From NCBI GenBank assembly GCA_937873715.1, contig CALMYJ010000031.1, positions 115,770 to 179,769 of the forward strand: a stretch of 64,000 nucleotides of DNA. The letters are read 5' to 3'. Source of the stretch: an uncultured Chitinophagaceae bacterium (lineage in GTDB: Bacteria > Bacteroidota > Bacteroidia > Chitinophagales > Chitinophagaceae). Position numbers and translations under genes: made by a program. The notes below the pieces were generated by a model. The model was given only the letters and a program-made list of their open reading frames with translations. It was not told the origin of the DNA and ran no database searches. Shown here piece after piece: positions 17,025-25,934 of this stretch. The stretch's first letter is position 1; every line of letters begins with the position of its first letter.

Positions 17025-17960
17025 ATGACCAACACTAAGCCGCTTGTGATTATTACCGCTAAAGCACATGATGTGTTGCTGGAAACATTGCAACAAAAAG
17101 GATATGCCGTTCAATACCTGCCTGCAATAGGATATCAGGAATTGCTTGCACTTATTCCCGGAGCTGTGGGTATAATTGTAACCACCAGGCTGCCTATTGA
17201 TAAAAGAATGCTGGATGCCGCTGTACATTTAAAATGGATTGGCCGCCTGGGCAGTGGCATGGAACTGATAGATACCGAATATGCCGCTTCAAAAGGAATA
17301 CAATGTGTAAGCAGCCCCGAGGGTAACCGAAATGCCGTTGCCGAACATGTACTGGGTATGCTGCTGGCGTTGATGAATAATATCTGCCGCAGTTTTGATG
17401 AAGTAAAACAAGGAGAATGGAAAAGAGATATCAACAGGGGTATTGAGCTTACCGGTAAAACGGTAGGTATTGTGGGTTATGGTAACACAGGCAGTGCTTT
17501 TGCAAAATTGCTGGCACCATTTGATGTAACCGTGCTGGCATATGATAAATACAAATTTGGTTTTGCAAATGCTTATATAAAAGAAGCCAGCCTTGAACAA
17601 ATTTGCCGCTATGCGGACGTTATCAGTTTTCATGTACCCTTAACACCTGAAACAAAGTATATGGCTGGTACATCATTTTTTAATGCCCTCGAAAGAAAAC
17701 CCTTTTTCATCAATGCCTGTCGCGGCACGGTTACAGATACTACAGCCCTAATAAAGGCACTGCAGCAGCAACAAATTCAAGGCGCAGCATTAGATGTATT
17801 AGAGAATGAAAAGCTGGAAACATTAACGGAAGTACAAAAAGAGCAGTTGCAGTTTTTAACCCATCAGCCCAATGTAATCATCACACCACATATTGCCGGC
17901 TACAGCCACGAAGCTTTTGTTAAAATGAGCCAGGTGGTGCTCGAAAAGTTAGGAATTTAG
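17025..17960 (+). CDS. D-2-hydroxyacid dehydrogenase (SerA-like)
   Basis: 311 residues. NAD-binding loop '[17 protein letters not shown]' with 'AYDKYK' ending beta-B, giving NAD rather than NADP preference. The catalytic triad is visible as Arg in 'NACRGTVTD', Glu in '[11 protein letters not shown]' and His in 'ITPHIAGYS'. The family includes phosphoglycerate, glycerate and lactate dehydrogenases; the length lacks the ACT regulatory domain of full SerA, so the substrate is open. It probably shares the ridA promoter. Confidence 0.88.
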   Translation: MTNTKPLVIITAKAHDVLLETLQQKGYAVQYLPAIGYQELLALIPGAVGIIVTTRLPIDKRMLDAAVHLKWIGRLGSGMELIDTEYAASKGIQCVSSPEGNRNAVAEHVLGMLLALMNNICRSFDEVKQGEWKRDINRGIELTGKTVGIVGYGNTGSAFAKLLAPFDVTVLAYDKYKFGFANAYIKEASLEQICRYADVISFHVPLTPETKYMAGTSFFNALERKPFFINACRGTVTDTTALIKALQQQQIQGAALDVLENEKLETLTEVQKEQLQFLTHQPNVIITPHIAGYSHEAFVKMSQVVLEKLGI

Positions 17961-17969
17961 TTTTTTCTC

Positions 17970-17977
17970 TATATTTG
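17970..17977 (+). promoter_or_regulatory. -7 promoter element in the greA leader
   Basis: TATATTTG matches TAnnTTTG exactly. A hairpin with a T-run begins 10 bases later. Confidence 0.5.
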
Positions 17978-17986
17978 CAGCAGATG

Positions 17987-18024
17987 CAACGCCTTGGGCA
18001 AACCAGGGCGTTGTATTTTTTTTC
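17987..18024 (+). terminator. Hairpin plus T-run between the dehydrogenase gene and greA
   Basis: CAACGCC (17987-17993) pairs with GGCGTTG (18007-18013) and eight Ts follow. It can terminate the upstream operon, but because it lies downstream of a promoter element it may also attenuate greA. Confidence 0.75.
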
Positions 18025-18049
18025 TGTTAACTGATTAAAATGATGTGTT

Positions 18050-18523
18050 ATGGCTGAAACAAACTATGTAACAAAAGAAACCTTTGAGCAAATGAAGGTT
18101 GAATTACAGCACATGAAAGGTGTGGAACGGCCGGCGGCCAGCAAAGCCATTGCTGAAGCCCGGGAAAAAGGTGATTTGAAAGAAAATGCAGAGTATGATG
18201 CTGCAAAAGAAGCGCAGGGAATGCTAGAAGCCAAAATTAAATACCTGGAAGGCGTAATTGCCACTGCCAGGATACTGGATGAAACCACTATTGATGTAAG
18301 TAAAGTATCTATCCTTACTAAAGTAACACTTACTAACCTGGGTACTAAAAAGAAAGTTACCTACCAGATTGTATCCGAAAAAGAAGCAGATTTAAAGCTG
18401 GGGAAAATTTCGGTTACTTCACCAATTGGCAAAGGGCTCCTGGGCAAAAAAATAGGCGAAACAGCAGAAGTGCAGGCACCTGCAGGGGTATTGAAATTTA
18501 AGGTAGAAGATATTTCCCTGTAA
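18050..18523 (+). CDS. greA: Transcription elongation factor GreA
   Basis: 157 residues, standard length. GreA rescues backtracked RNA polymerase by stimulating transcript cleavage. The N-terminal coiled coil (to about residue 75) ends in the family signature 'AREKGDLKENAEYDAAKEAQGMLEAKI', which holds the acidic tip residues; the C-terminal FKBP-like domain contains 'SPIGKGLLGKKIGETAEVQAP'. It has its own terminator at 18547. Confidence 0.97.
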   Translation: MAETNYVTKETFEQMKVELQHMKGVERPAASKAIAEAREKGDLKENAEYDAAKEAQGMLEAKIKYLEGVIATARILDETTIDVSKVSILTKVTLTNLGTKKKVTYQIVSEKEADLKLGKISVTSPIGKGLLGKKIGETAEVQAPAGVLKFKVEDISL

Positions 18524-18546
18524 AAAAATATTGTGCTCAAACTCCA

Positions 18547-18577
18547 CCCATACGGCAACGGCTGTATGGGTTTTTTC
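18547..18577 (+). terminator. Intrinsic terminator after greA
   Basis: CCCATAC and GTATGGG form a 7-bp stem around a 10-nt loop, followed by six Ts. A near-consensus promoter element TACTTTTA for the HIT gene follows at 18582. Confidence 0.85.
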
Positions 18578-18603
18578 TTTGTACTTTTAACCAAAATAAA
18601 GCC

Positions 18604-19002
18604 ATGACGATATTTTCAAAAATCATCGCAGGTGAAATACCGGCATACAAAATTGCTGAAGACGAAAAGTTTTTTGCCTTTCTCGATATTTTCCCGCTGG
18701 TGGAAGGACATGTACTGGTGGTGCCTAAAGTAGAAACTGATAAATTTTTTGATTTAAGTGGTGATTATTTATCGGCCATACTGTTATTTGCAAAGCCCAT
18801 TGCCCATGCTATTGAAAAAGCGTTTAACTGTAACCGTTGTGGTATTAGCGTGGTGGGCCTGGAAGTGCCGCATGCACACCTGCACCTTTTACCTATTAAC
18901 AGTGCTGATGATTTAAACTTTACACGAGGGAAGCTCAAGCTTACTGCTGATGAACTGCAGGCTGTACAGCAAAAAATATTGGAACAGTTGGTTATGGCTT
19001 AA
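18604..19002 (+). CDS. HIT family nucleotide hydrolase/transferase
   Basis: 132 residues. The histidine triad 'PHAHLHLLPI' and the preceding 'SVVGLEVPHAH' identify a HIT protein of the HinT branch, which hydrolyses nucleoside phosphoramidates and related adenylates. 'IFSKIIAGEIPAYKI' and 'VEGHVLVVPK' are the usual N-terminal blocks. It is cytoplasmic and follows greA after that gene's terminator. Confidence 0.93.
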   Translation: MTIFSKIIAGEIPAYKIAEDEKFFAFLDIFPLVEGHVLVVPKVETDKFFDLSGDYLSAILLFAKPIAHAIEKAFNCNRCGISVVGLEVPHAHLHLLPINSADDLNFTRGKLKLTADELQAVQQKILEQLVMA

Positions 19003-19172
19003 TTACAATTGCCCTATAATTTGTAATTTGTAATAATTATTGCCCCTTAACAGGATGCCTTAACTGCTGATTTTTAAAGCTGCGGTATTCTTTTTTGCAT
19101 TCCCAATATTCCCGGTTTTTACCAGTGTACGCTGGTGTTTAATTCATTTATCAGGAACAAAATAAACTACAC

Positions 19173-20321
19173 ATGAAACAAACTTTATCCTTCCTGCTTA
19201 TTGCAATGCTGGCTACTTTACCCTTTATGGTTGCCGCACAAAATATGGTGGAAATAGCTACCGGCAATTACCATGTATTGGCCATCAAAAACGGCACCCT
19301 GTATGGCTGGGGCGATAATACTCAGGGCCAGGTAGGCATCGGTACAAAGTCAGTAGAATATGCACCGGTGCAAATTGGCGCCGCAGGCGAATGGAAGCAG
19401 GTAGCTGCGGCAGCCATGCATAGCCTCGCTATAAAAAAAGATGGTTCTCTTTGGGCATGGGGCTGGGGCAATAATCATGAGTTGGGATTAGGACAGGCCA
19501 AGTCGGAAAGCCTGGTACCGGCAAGGGTGGGTAAAGATACCAACTGGGCCATGGTATCCACAGCATTTTATAATACAGTGGCGATAAAAACAGATGGCTC
19601 CCTGTGGGTATGGGGCAGCAATGTGCAGGCAGGGCTTGGTGTTGGCGTTACACCTAACTCTGCAGTGTATGTGCCAACAAGAGTGGGAAAAGATAACGAT
19701 TGGCTAACTGCAGTTGCTGTGCAGCATATTACACTGGCCATTAAAAAAAATGGCACTTTATGGGCCTGGGGCCGCAAGGGGGGCAGCGATGTACGTGGAT
19801 TTGAAACAATGGAAGCTGTTACCACTGCCCCAACGCAGGTGGGTACAGCTACAGACTGGAAACAATTATTTGTGCACCGGCAGCATGGCCGGGCAGCCGT
19901 AATTGCCATTAAGCAGGATGGCAGTATATGCGCCTGGGGGCATAACAGGTCGGGCAAATTAGGTTTTGGCGATGAGCAGTACCGCCCATCACCAACCGTG
20001 TTGCAATTAAAGGGCGAATGGCAGTCGTTTGCCATTGCAGACGATTACACCCTTGCCGTAAGCGCCGATGGCAGCCTTTGGCATAGCGGCAGCTATCTTC
20101 AATGGGCCGAAACAAAAATGGGGGATAAGAATGGTTCCTTAATTTTTCAACGCACTAAAATAACCGGCAAGTGGAAGTCGGCATATTTTATACAAATGAG
20201 TGGCGTAATACTGGTTAGCGAAAATGGCGATGTGTACGGCTACGGCATTAATGCCAGGGGCGAACTGGGTAATGGCACTAAAAAAGGAAGCTGGAAGCCG
20301 GGGCTGATTAGGTTGTTGTAA
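19173..20321 (+). CDS. Secreted RCC1-repeat beta-propeller protein
   Basis: 382 residues with an N-terminal signal peptide ending at 'VAAQN'. Seven RCC1-type repeats can be counted by their Trp/Gly cores ('LYGWGDN', 'LWAWGWGN', 'LWVWGSN', 'LWAWGRK', 'ICAWGHN', 'LWHSGSY', 'VYGYGIN'), which fits one seven-bladed propeller. Bacterial exported members are common but their ligands are mostly unknown; binding at the cell surface is inference. It has no C-terminal sorting domain that I can see. The 170 bases upstream hold no recognisable promoter. Confidence 0.88.
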   Translation: MKQTLSFLLIAMLATLPFMVAAQNMVEIATGNYHVLAIKNGTLYGWGDNTQGQVGIGTKSVEYAPVQIGAAGEWKQVAAAAMHSLAIKKDGSLWAWGWGNNHELGLGQAKSESLVPARVGKDTNWAMVSTAFYNTVAIKTDGSLWVWGSNVQAGLGVGVTPNSAVYVPTRVGKDNDWLTAVAVQHITLAIKKNGTLWAWGRKGGSDVRGFETMEAVTTAPTQVGTATDWKQLFVHRQHGRAAVIAIKQDGSICAWGHNRSGKLGFGDEQYRPSPTVLQLKGEWQSFAIADDYTLAVSADGSLWHSGSYLQWAETKMGDKNGSLIFQRTKITGKWKSAYFIQMSGVILVSENGDVYGYGINARGELGNGTKKGSWKPGLIRLL

Positions 20322-20471
20322 TTAAGGGAATGAAAGTTTTTATGCTAAACAATGTTCCTTTTACAGTTTTTTTAGAACGATAAAGACGTTGCCGGAAATG
20401 AATGCCGGGGGAGTAAAATAATAACAGTACAAGTGAGTGACACAACAATGCCCGGTAAAGTACAACTGCCC

Positions 20472-20506
20472 GTAAAAAATAAAAACCCCGATTATTATTA
20501 ATCGGG
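20472..20506 (-). terminator. Intrinsic terminator of dxs
   Basis: On the minus strand CCCGATT pairs with AATCGGG around a 6-nt AT-rich loop and is followed by a T-rich run (A-rich at 20472-20486 on the plus strand). It lies 28 bases after the dxs stop. Confidence 0.85.
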
Positions 20507-20533
20507 ATTTACAAATGTCATAGCACAAATTCT

Positions 20534-22468
20534 TTATTCAAACGTCGCCCTTACTTTCACTGTATCCTGCATCATCAGCCGCAATGCGGCAGAAATGGCA
20601 TTGGCATCTAATCCAATTTCTTCATATAACTGTTTAGGTGTACCATGCTCCACCAGGCGGTCGGGTATACCCATTATTTGCACATCAGCTTTGTAGCCGT
20701 ACAAGTTCATAAATTCGAGTATGGCGCTGCCAAAGCCACCCAGTACGGTGCCGTCTTCTATGGTAATTACTTTATCGAATTTTTTAAATACTTCATGCAG
20801 TAATGCTTCATCTAATGGTTTGGCAAAACGCATGTCGTAATGTGCCGGGTTAATGCCTTCGGCTTTTACATCCCTTATGGCAGCAGCAGCAAAATTGCCG
20901 GGGTGGCCAAATGAAAGTATGGCAACGCCATCGCCATCTTTTAACTTACGGCCTTTGCCAATTTCAACAGGCTCAAAGGGTGTTTTCCATTCCGTCATTA
21001 CGCCTTCGCCACGGGGATAACGGATAACAAAGGGGTTGCCCGTACTATCTAACTGTGCCGTGTACATCAGGTTACGCAATTCTTTTTCGTTCATCGGTGC
21101 ACTTACAATCATATTGGGTATGCAGCGCATGTAGGCAATATCGTAACAGCCGTGGTGTGTGGGGCCATCTTCACCCACAAGACCGGCACGGTCGAGGCAA
21201 AATACCACCGGGAGGTTTTGTATAGCCACATCATGTATCACCATATCGTATGCCCGCTGCATAAAGGAGGAGTAGATATTGCAAAATACCCTCATGCCCT
21301 GTGTGGCCAGCCCTGCACTAACCGTAACGGCATGCTGCTCACAAATACCCACATCAAAAGCCCGGTGCGGCATTTTTTCCATCATATATTTTAAAGAACA
21401 GCCGCTGGGCATGGCTGGAGTAATACCCATTATTTTATCATTCATTTCGGCCAGTTCAATAAGGGTATGGCCAAATACATCCTGGTACTTGGGCGGCTGC
21501 GGCAGGTCAAATTTTTTCTTTTGTATTTCGCCGGTTACTTTATCAAACAGGCCGGGAGCATGCCACTTGGTTTGATCTTTTTCGGCCAGGGCATAGCCCT
21601 TTCCTTTTACCGTTACAATATGCAATAGTTTGGGGCCGGGTATTTTTTTAAGGTCTTGTAAGGTATCAATCAGCTTCGAAATATTATGTCCGTCGATGGG
21701 GCCAAAATAGCGCAGCTTAAATGCTTCAAACAGGTTAGATTTTCCTGCAATGGCTCCTTTTACACTTTCGGTAAGTTTATGGGCCATTTTCCGGCTCAGG
21801 TCTTTTCCGGCTGGTAGTTTGCCCAGCATATTCCATACTTCTTCCTTAAGCTTGTTGTATGTAGGTGAAAGGCTGATGTCGGTAAGGTATTCTTTAAGTG
21901 CCCCCACATTGGGGTCGATACTCATGTTGTTGTCGTTAAGGATAATCAGCACATCACTATCGGCCACACCGGCATGGTTCATGGCTTCAAAAGCCAGGCC
22001 GGCAGTCATGGCGCCATCGCCAATTACAGCTATGCTCTTACGATTTTTTTCGCCCTTATATTTAGCCGCCATGGCCATGCCTAAGGCAGCACTGATGGAG
22101 GTGGAGGAATGGCCCACACCGAAAGTATCGTATTCGCTTTCACTACGTTTGGGGAAACCACTAAGGCCTTTGTATTTTCGGTTGCTGGCAAAAATATCCC
22201 TGCGCCCGGTTAATATTTTATGGCCATAAGCCTGGTGGCCTACATCCCACACCAGTTGGTCGTACGGTGTGTTATACACATAGTGTAAGGCCACACTCAG
22301 TTCCACTACACCCAGGCTGGCGCCAAAATGTCCACCATGCACACTCACCACGTCAATAATATACTGGCGCAGTTCATCACACACCTGGTGCATCTGTTCT
22401 TTGCTGAATTTTTTCAGGTCGGCAGGGCTGTTAATTTGGGCTAATAGTGGGCCTGGTTGTATTTCCAT
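20534..22468 (-). CDS. dxs: 1-deoxy-D-xylulose-5-phosphate synthase Dxs
   Basis: 644 residues, the usual length. Dxs condenses pyruvate and glyceraldehyde 3-phosphate with thiamine diphosphate, the entry step of the MEP pathway. Visible: 'HGGHFGASLGVVELSVALHYV', 'WDVGHQAYGHKILTGRRD', the TPP motif 'GDGAMTAGLAFEAMNHAG' closing in 'NDNNMSI', and in the pyrimidine domain 'FDVGICEQHAVTVSAGLA'. ispG and ispE of the same pathway are elsewhere in the window. A near-consensus minus-strand promoter element TACCTTTA lies at 22485-22492. Confidence 0.97.
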   Translation of the reverse strand: MEIQPGPLLAQINSPADLKKFSKEQMHQVCDELRQYIIDVVSVHGGHFGASLGVVELSVALHYVYNTPYDQLVWDVGHQAYGHKILTGRRDIFASNRKYKGLSGFPKRSESEYDTFGVGHSSTSISAALGMAMAAKYKGEKNRKSIAVIGDGAMTAGLAFEAMNHAGVADSDVLIILNDNNMSIDPNVGALKEYLTDISLSPTYNKLKEEVWNMLGKLPAGKDLSRKMAHKLTESVKGAIAGKSNLFEAFKLRYFGPIDGHNISKLIDTLQDLKKIPGPKLLHIVTVKGKGYALAEKDQTKWHAPGLFDKVTGEIQKKKFDLPQPPKYQDVFGHTLIELAEMNDKIMGITPAMPSGCSLKYMMEKMPHRAFDVGICEQHAVTVSAGLATQGMRVFCNIYSSFMQRAYDMVIHDVAIQNLPVVFCLDRAGLVGEDGPTHHGCYDIAYMRCIPNMIVSAPMNEKELRNLMYTAQLDSTGNPFVIRYPRGEGVMTEWKTPFEPVEIGKGRKLKDGDGVAILSFGHPGNFAAAAIRDVKAEGINPAHYDMRFAKPLDEALLHEVFKKFDKVITIEDGTVLGGFGSAILEFMNLYGYKADVQIMGIPDRLVEHGTPKQLYEEIGLDANAISAALRLMMQDTVKVRATFE

Positions 22469-22560
22469 GAGTGTATTTTCGCTGTAAAGGTAAGTTTTTT
22501 GATTATTTGGGGCTGTAGGCGGTTTTGCATACCTGAACAGAGGTTCCGGCTATACGTTTC

Positions 22561-22587
22561 AAGCGCCCAATAGTTATTGGGTCGCTT
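22561..22587. repeat. Palindromic hairpin in the 342-base dxs/lipoprotein gap
   Basis: AAGCG plus CCCAATA pair with TATTGGG plus CGCTT around a 2-base loop with one bulged T, giving 12 paired positions. There is no T-run on either side, so it is not an ordinary terminator. The rest of the 22469-22810 gap holds a promoter-like site for dxs, the palindrome at 22671 and no credible gene. Confidence 0.6.
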
Positions 22588-22670
22588 TCCACTGCTATCC
22601 GGCAGCCCTTCAAGAACTAATCCATTATCAACAAACAAGCGATGCAAAAATTAGTTCAGCGGTTCCGCAA

Positions 22671-22701
22671 AACCTATAAGGTTTTTAAAAACTTATAGGT
22701 T
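22671..22701. repeat. Palindromic repeat, copy 1 (left border of the radical SAM cluster)
   Basis: AACCTATAAG and CTTATAGGTT form a perfect 10-bp inverted repeat around an 11-base loop, with Ts following on the plus strand. A near-identical copy stands at 26141, matching at 29 of 31 positions including the base before each copy. Confidence 0.85.
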
Positions 22702-22810
22702 TTTATTATAAAGCAACATTATGCCTCTAATGGCAGTCTGTATCCTGTGCCAGATAAAAATACATTATCCTTAATCCGGCACCGTTTTGTAAAACCTGTT
22801 TAAAAATGTT

Positions 22811-23455
22811 ATGAAGTATATTTTTTGTTTTTTTATGTTGGGGGCGGGGTTTGTTTTTTACGGCTGCACCACCTGCTCTGTAAAGCAGGTGCCCTGCGAA
22901 GCTTTTGATGAACCAGCTTTTTCAACATGGTTTCCCTACACCGATAAAAGCATGTTGCTTTTTAAAAACACCTCAACTGCTGATACTTTTAGCTATATAA
23001 TTTCAGGCGTTGGTGTGTCGGATGCTTATACCGCATCACGTGGCGGCTACAATAACCGTACCCAGGGTTGTACCTCATCGGCCTATATTTATGCCTTAAG
23101 TAATCCTGCCACTAATACCTCTTTTAGTGTGGATTATGATGTTTTAAAAATATTTGATAACGGGCCGGTTACCAAATCGCTGTTTATAAGCCTCCTTAAC
23201 TCATATTGGTATGCAGGTGCCATAACCGAAACCACTATTGAGCCTGTTGCTAACAACTGGACAGATTCCATTACAATTACCAAAGTCCAGCAGCTTGAGT
23301 TTGATAATGGCCATATTTATCCTGCTGTTGTTATCCTTAGCAAGGATACCCTTGTAAATAAAAACAGTAAAGTGCATAAACTCTTTATAGCAAAGAATAG
23401 TGGTATTATTGGTTTCGAAATGTATCCCTCAAAAGAAAGGTGGGTAATTCAATAA
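22811..23455 (+). CDS. Predicted lipoprotein of unknown function, first gene of the radical SAM cluster
   Basis: 214 residues with a type II signal peptide and lipobox Cys19 ('FYGC'), then further Cys residues ('TTCSVKQVPC'). The body is rich in Thr, Ser, Asn and aromatic residues and looks beta-rich. I do not recognise a family. It starts 109 bases after the palindrome at 22671, and the Lgt-like gene starts 7 bases after its stop, so it belongs to the same transcript. A substrate or scaffold role for the downstream lipid enzymes is only a guess. Confidence 0.75.
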   Translation: MKYIFCFFMLGAGFVFYGCTTCSVKQVPCEAFDEPAFSTWFPYTDKSMLLFKNTSTADTFSYIISGVGVSDAYTASRGGYNNRTQGCTSSAYIYALSNPATNTSFSVDYDVLKIFDNGPVTKSLFISLLNSYWYAGAITETTIEPVANNWTDSITITKVQQLEFDNGHIYPAVVILSKDTLVNKNSKVHKLFIAKNSGIIGFEMYPSKERWVIQ

Positions 23456-23462
23456 ATCATAC

Positions 23463-24236
23463 ATGCAGTTTCCTGTAATTATTTCATGGGGCGAAGTACA
23501 AATTCCCCTGCACGGTGTGCTGGAGTTCCTGGCTTATTTTGTTGGGTTCAGGTATTTTTTGCTGTTGCGTAAAAAATCAAAAGACAGCATTACTACAAAA
23601 AACAGGATATGGATTTTGATTGGCGCAATTACCGGTGCCATCATCGGAAGCCGCCTGGCAGGCGGACTGGAAGACCCCACCCAAATAAAAATGGCGGATA
23701 ATGTACTGCTGTATTTTTATCAAAACAAAACGGTACTCGGCGGCCTGCTGTTTGGTGTATGGGGCGTAGAGGCTGTAAAAAAAATAATCGGCGAAAAACA
23801 AAACAGCGGCGACCTATTTGTATATCCCCTGCTGCTGGCTTTAATCATTGGCCGCATCGGCTGCTTTAGTATGGGGGTGTACGAAGAAACTTATGGCCTC
23901 CCAACAGCCTTTTTTACCGGTATGAACTTAGGCGATGGTTTGCACAGGCATCCCGTAAGCCTTTACGAAATTGTATTTCTGCTGCTGTTATGGATACTGC
24001 TGCTGCAAATTGAAAAACGCTATACATTAGCGAATGGACTGAGGTTTAAAATATTTATGATAGCATATTTATGTTTTCGTTTTTTGCTGGATTATATCAA
24101 ACCGCATTACACCTACAGCATAGGATTATCGGCCATACAAATTACCTGTATAGCCGGATTACTATATTATGCCTTTGTGTATGTTTACAATAAAAGTTTA
24201 TATTCATTTACAGCAATACATGCAGTAAGTAATTAA
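23463..24236 (+). CDS. Prolipoprotein diacylglyceryl transferase-like (Lgt family) membrane protein
   Basis: 257 residues with about seven membrane segments. Lgt-type motifs are visible: 'IPLHGVLEFLAYFVGF' near the N-terminus, 'GAIIGSRL', the core 'IGRIGCFSMGVYEETYGLPT' and 'RHPVSLYEIVFLLLLW'. Canonical Lgt, which moves diacylglycerol from phosphatidylglycerol to the lipobox Cys, has G-R-x-G-N-F at the core; here it reads G-R-I-G-C-F, so this may be a paralog with another acceptor or donor. It sits between a lipoprotein gene and the radical SAM gene (18 bases to the latter). Whether a canonical Lgt exists elsewhere is not visible. Confidence 0.85.
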   Translation: MQFPVIISWGEVQIPLHGVLEFLAYFVGFRYFLLLRKKSKDSITTKNRIWILIGAITGAIIGSRLAGGLEDPTQIKMADNVLLYFYQNKTVLGGLLFGVWGVEAVKKIIGEKQNSGDLFVYPLLLALIIGRIGCFSMGVYEETYGLPTAFFTGMNLGDGLHRHPVSLYEIVFLLLLWILLLQIEKRYTLANGLRFKIFMIAYLCFRFLLDYIKPHYTYSIGLSAIQITCIAGLLYYAFVYVYNKSLYSFTAIHAVSN

Positions 24237-24254
24237 AAGATTTAAACACCACTT

Positions 24255-25661
24255 ATGCCCGAACGCCCCTACACCTATTACGATTTCACCCTTAGCATTT
24301 GCAGTACCTGCCTTAAAAGGGTGGATGCAAAAATTGTATTTGAAGGCGATAATGTATTCATGCTCAAAAATTGCCCGGAGCATGGGTTTGAAAAAGTGCT
24401 GATAGCCGATGATGTGGCATACTATAAAAATATTCGTAATTATAATAAGCCTTCCGAAATGCCGCTGCATTTTGGTACAAAAACGCAATATGGCTGTCCA
24501 TACGATTGTGGCCTCTGCCAGGATCATGAACAGCATAGTTGCCTCACCGTGGTGGAAATAACCGATCGCTGCAACCTGCAGTGCCCCACCTGCTATGCCA
24601 TGAGCAGTCCGCATTACGGGCGGCACCGCACCGTTGCAGAAGTGGAGCAGATGCTGGATATTATTGTAGCCAGCGAAGGCACGCCCGATGTAGTGCAAAT
24701 CAGCGGCGGCGAGCCAACCATACATCCTGATTTTTTTGCCATACTCGATATCGCAAAGCGCAAACCGATCAAGCACCTGATGGTGAATACCAACGGCATT
24801 CGTATTGCAAAGGATAGGACCTTTGCCGAAAAGCTGGCAAGCTACATGCCCGATTTTGAAATTTACCTGCAGTTTGATTCCTTTAAACCGGAAGCACTCG
24901 TTCAACTGCGTGGACAAGATTTAACGGAAGTGCGGCAAAAAGCACAGGAGCGGCTGAATGGCCTCAACCTTTCTACCACCCTGGTGGTAACTCTGCAGCA
25001 AGGGGTAAATGATGATGAGATTGGAAAAATAATAGAGTATGCCCTGCAGCAGCGCTGCGTTAGGGGCGTTACATTTCAACCCACTCAGGTGGCCGGCCGC
25101 AACGAGCATTTTAACCCCGCCACCGACAGGATTACGATGACGGGTGTACGCAAAAAAATACTGGAGCAAACAAATGTATTTCAACCCAACGACCTGGTAC
25201 CCGTACCCTGCAATCCTGATGCACTGGTAATGGGCTATGCCCTGAAGCTGGGTGGGCAGGTGTTTCCCCTAACCCGGTATATCGACCCAGCCCTATTGCT
25301 CGATAGCAGCCGCAACACTATTGTGTATGAGCAGGACGAAACACTGAAAGAAAAAATGATTCAGATTTTCAGTACTGGTATTTCGGTAGATAAAGTGCAG
25401 GATAATATGAAACAGTTGTTATGCTGTTTGCCCCAGATTGATGCACCGGGGCTGAGTTATGATAACCTGTTCCGCATCATCATCATGCGGTTTATTGATG
25501 CGTACGATTTTGATGTCAGGGCCATTAAAAAAAGCTGTGTGCATATCGTACATAAAGATGGCCGTATCATCCCTTTTGAAACGATGAATTTGTTTTACAG
25601 GGACGAAAAGGAAGTATATTTGAAAACATTGCAACAGGAGCGAAGCCTGCAACTGAAATGA
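24255..25661 (+). CDS. Radical SAM enzyme of the Tes/MJ0619 type (possible lipid C-C coupling enzyme)
   Basis: 468 residues. The radical SAM cluster is C106-x3-C110-x2-C113 ('CNLQCPTC'), followed by 'SGGEPTIHPDF'. An extra Cys set lies before it: C16/C19, C40 in 'NCPEHGF', C81/C85/C88 in 'GCPYDCGLC', and C96; more follow in 'PVPCNPDA' and 'LLCCLPQ'. This order is that of the archaeal tetraether synthase family (COG1964), which couples two lipid chains tail to tail; bacterial relatives are proposed to make membrane-spanning lipids. No transmembrane segment is seen. It overlaps the next gene by 4 bases (ATGA). The reaction in this organism is unknown; family placement is from recall of motifs. 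Confidence 0.85.
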   Translation: MPERPYTYYDFTLSICSTCLKRVDAKIVFEGDNVFMLKNCPEHGFEKVLIADDVAYYKNIRNYNKPSEMPLHFGTKTQYGCPYDCGLCQDHEQHSCLTVVEITDRCNLQCPTCYAMSSPHYGRHRTVAEVEQMLDIIVASEGTPDVVQISGGEPTIHPDFFAILDIAKRKPIKHLMVNTNGIRIAKDRTFAEKLASYMPDFEIYLQFDSFKPEALVQLRGQDLTEVRQKAQERLNGLNLSTTLVVTLQQGVNDDEIGKIIEYALQQRCVRGVTFQPTQVAGRNEHFNPATDRITMTGVRKKILEQTNVFQPNDLVPVPCNPDALVMGYALKLGGQVFPLTRYIDPALLLDSSRNTIVYEQDETLKEKMIQIFSTGISVDKVQDNMKQLLCCLPQIDAPGLSYDNLFRIIIMRFIDAYDFDVRAIKKSCVHIVHKDGRIIPFETMNLFYRDEKEVYLKTLQQERSLQLK

Positions 25662-25924
25662 TGAAAGCATATCAATATGTTTTGATAGCCAGCCTGTCGC
25701 TATTTGTGTTGTACGAGTTGGTTTTTAGTATGGTGGGGCAAAGGGCTGTATGGATGATGATGGGTGCCGATGGCTATTTGTTTGCTTTGTGTTATGCAAT
25801 TGCCGGCTTGTTGGCATTGCTGTTTAAAAAAACCAGGATGGCCGGAACTGCATTATTAACCAGCGCCGGTATATTGTGTCTTGTTGGATATTCTATTTGT
25901 TCATCCATGCGTTTTCCGCATTAA
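25658..25924 (+). CDS. Small three-helix membrane protein with C-terminal GYSxCS motif
   Basis: 88 residues: hydrophobic segments near 6-24, 40-56 and 62-79. The C-terminus reads 'GYSICSSMRFPH', closely matching the end of the next protein. The start overlaps the radical SAM stop (ATGA), so it is translationally coupled. Unknown family. The coupling suggests it acts with the radical SAM or Lgt-like enzyme at the inner membrane; that is inference. Confidence 0.8.
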   Translation: MMKAYQYVLIASLSLFVLYELVFSMVGQRAVWMMMGADGYLFALCYAIAGLLALLFKKTRMAGTALLTSAGILCLVGYSICSSMRFPH

Positions 25925-25934
25925 AAATACGGCT

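Noticed and set aside
22441..22647. 68-codon minus-strand frame overlapping the dxs start
   Set aside because: Overlaps the start of dxs and runs through a palindromic hairpin; no family resemblance.
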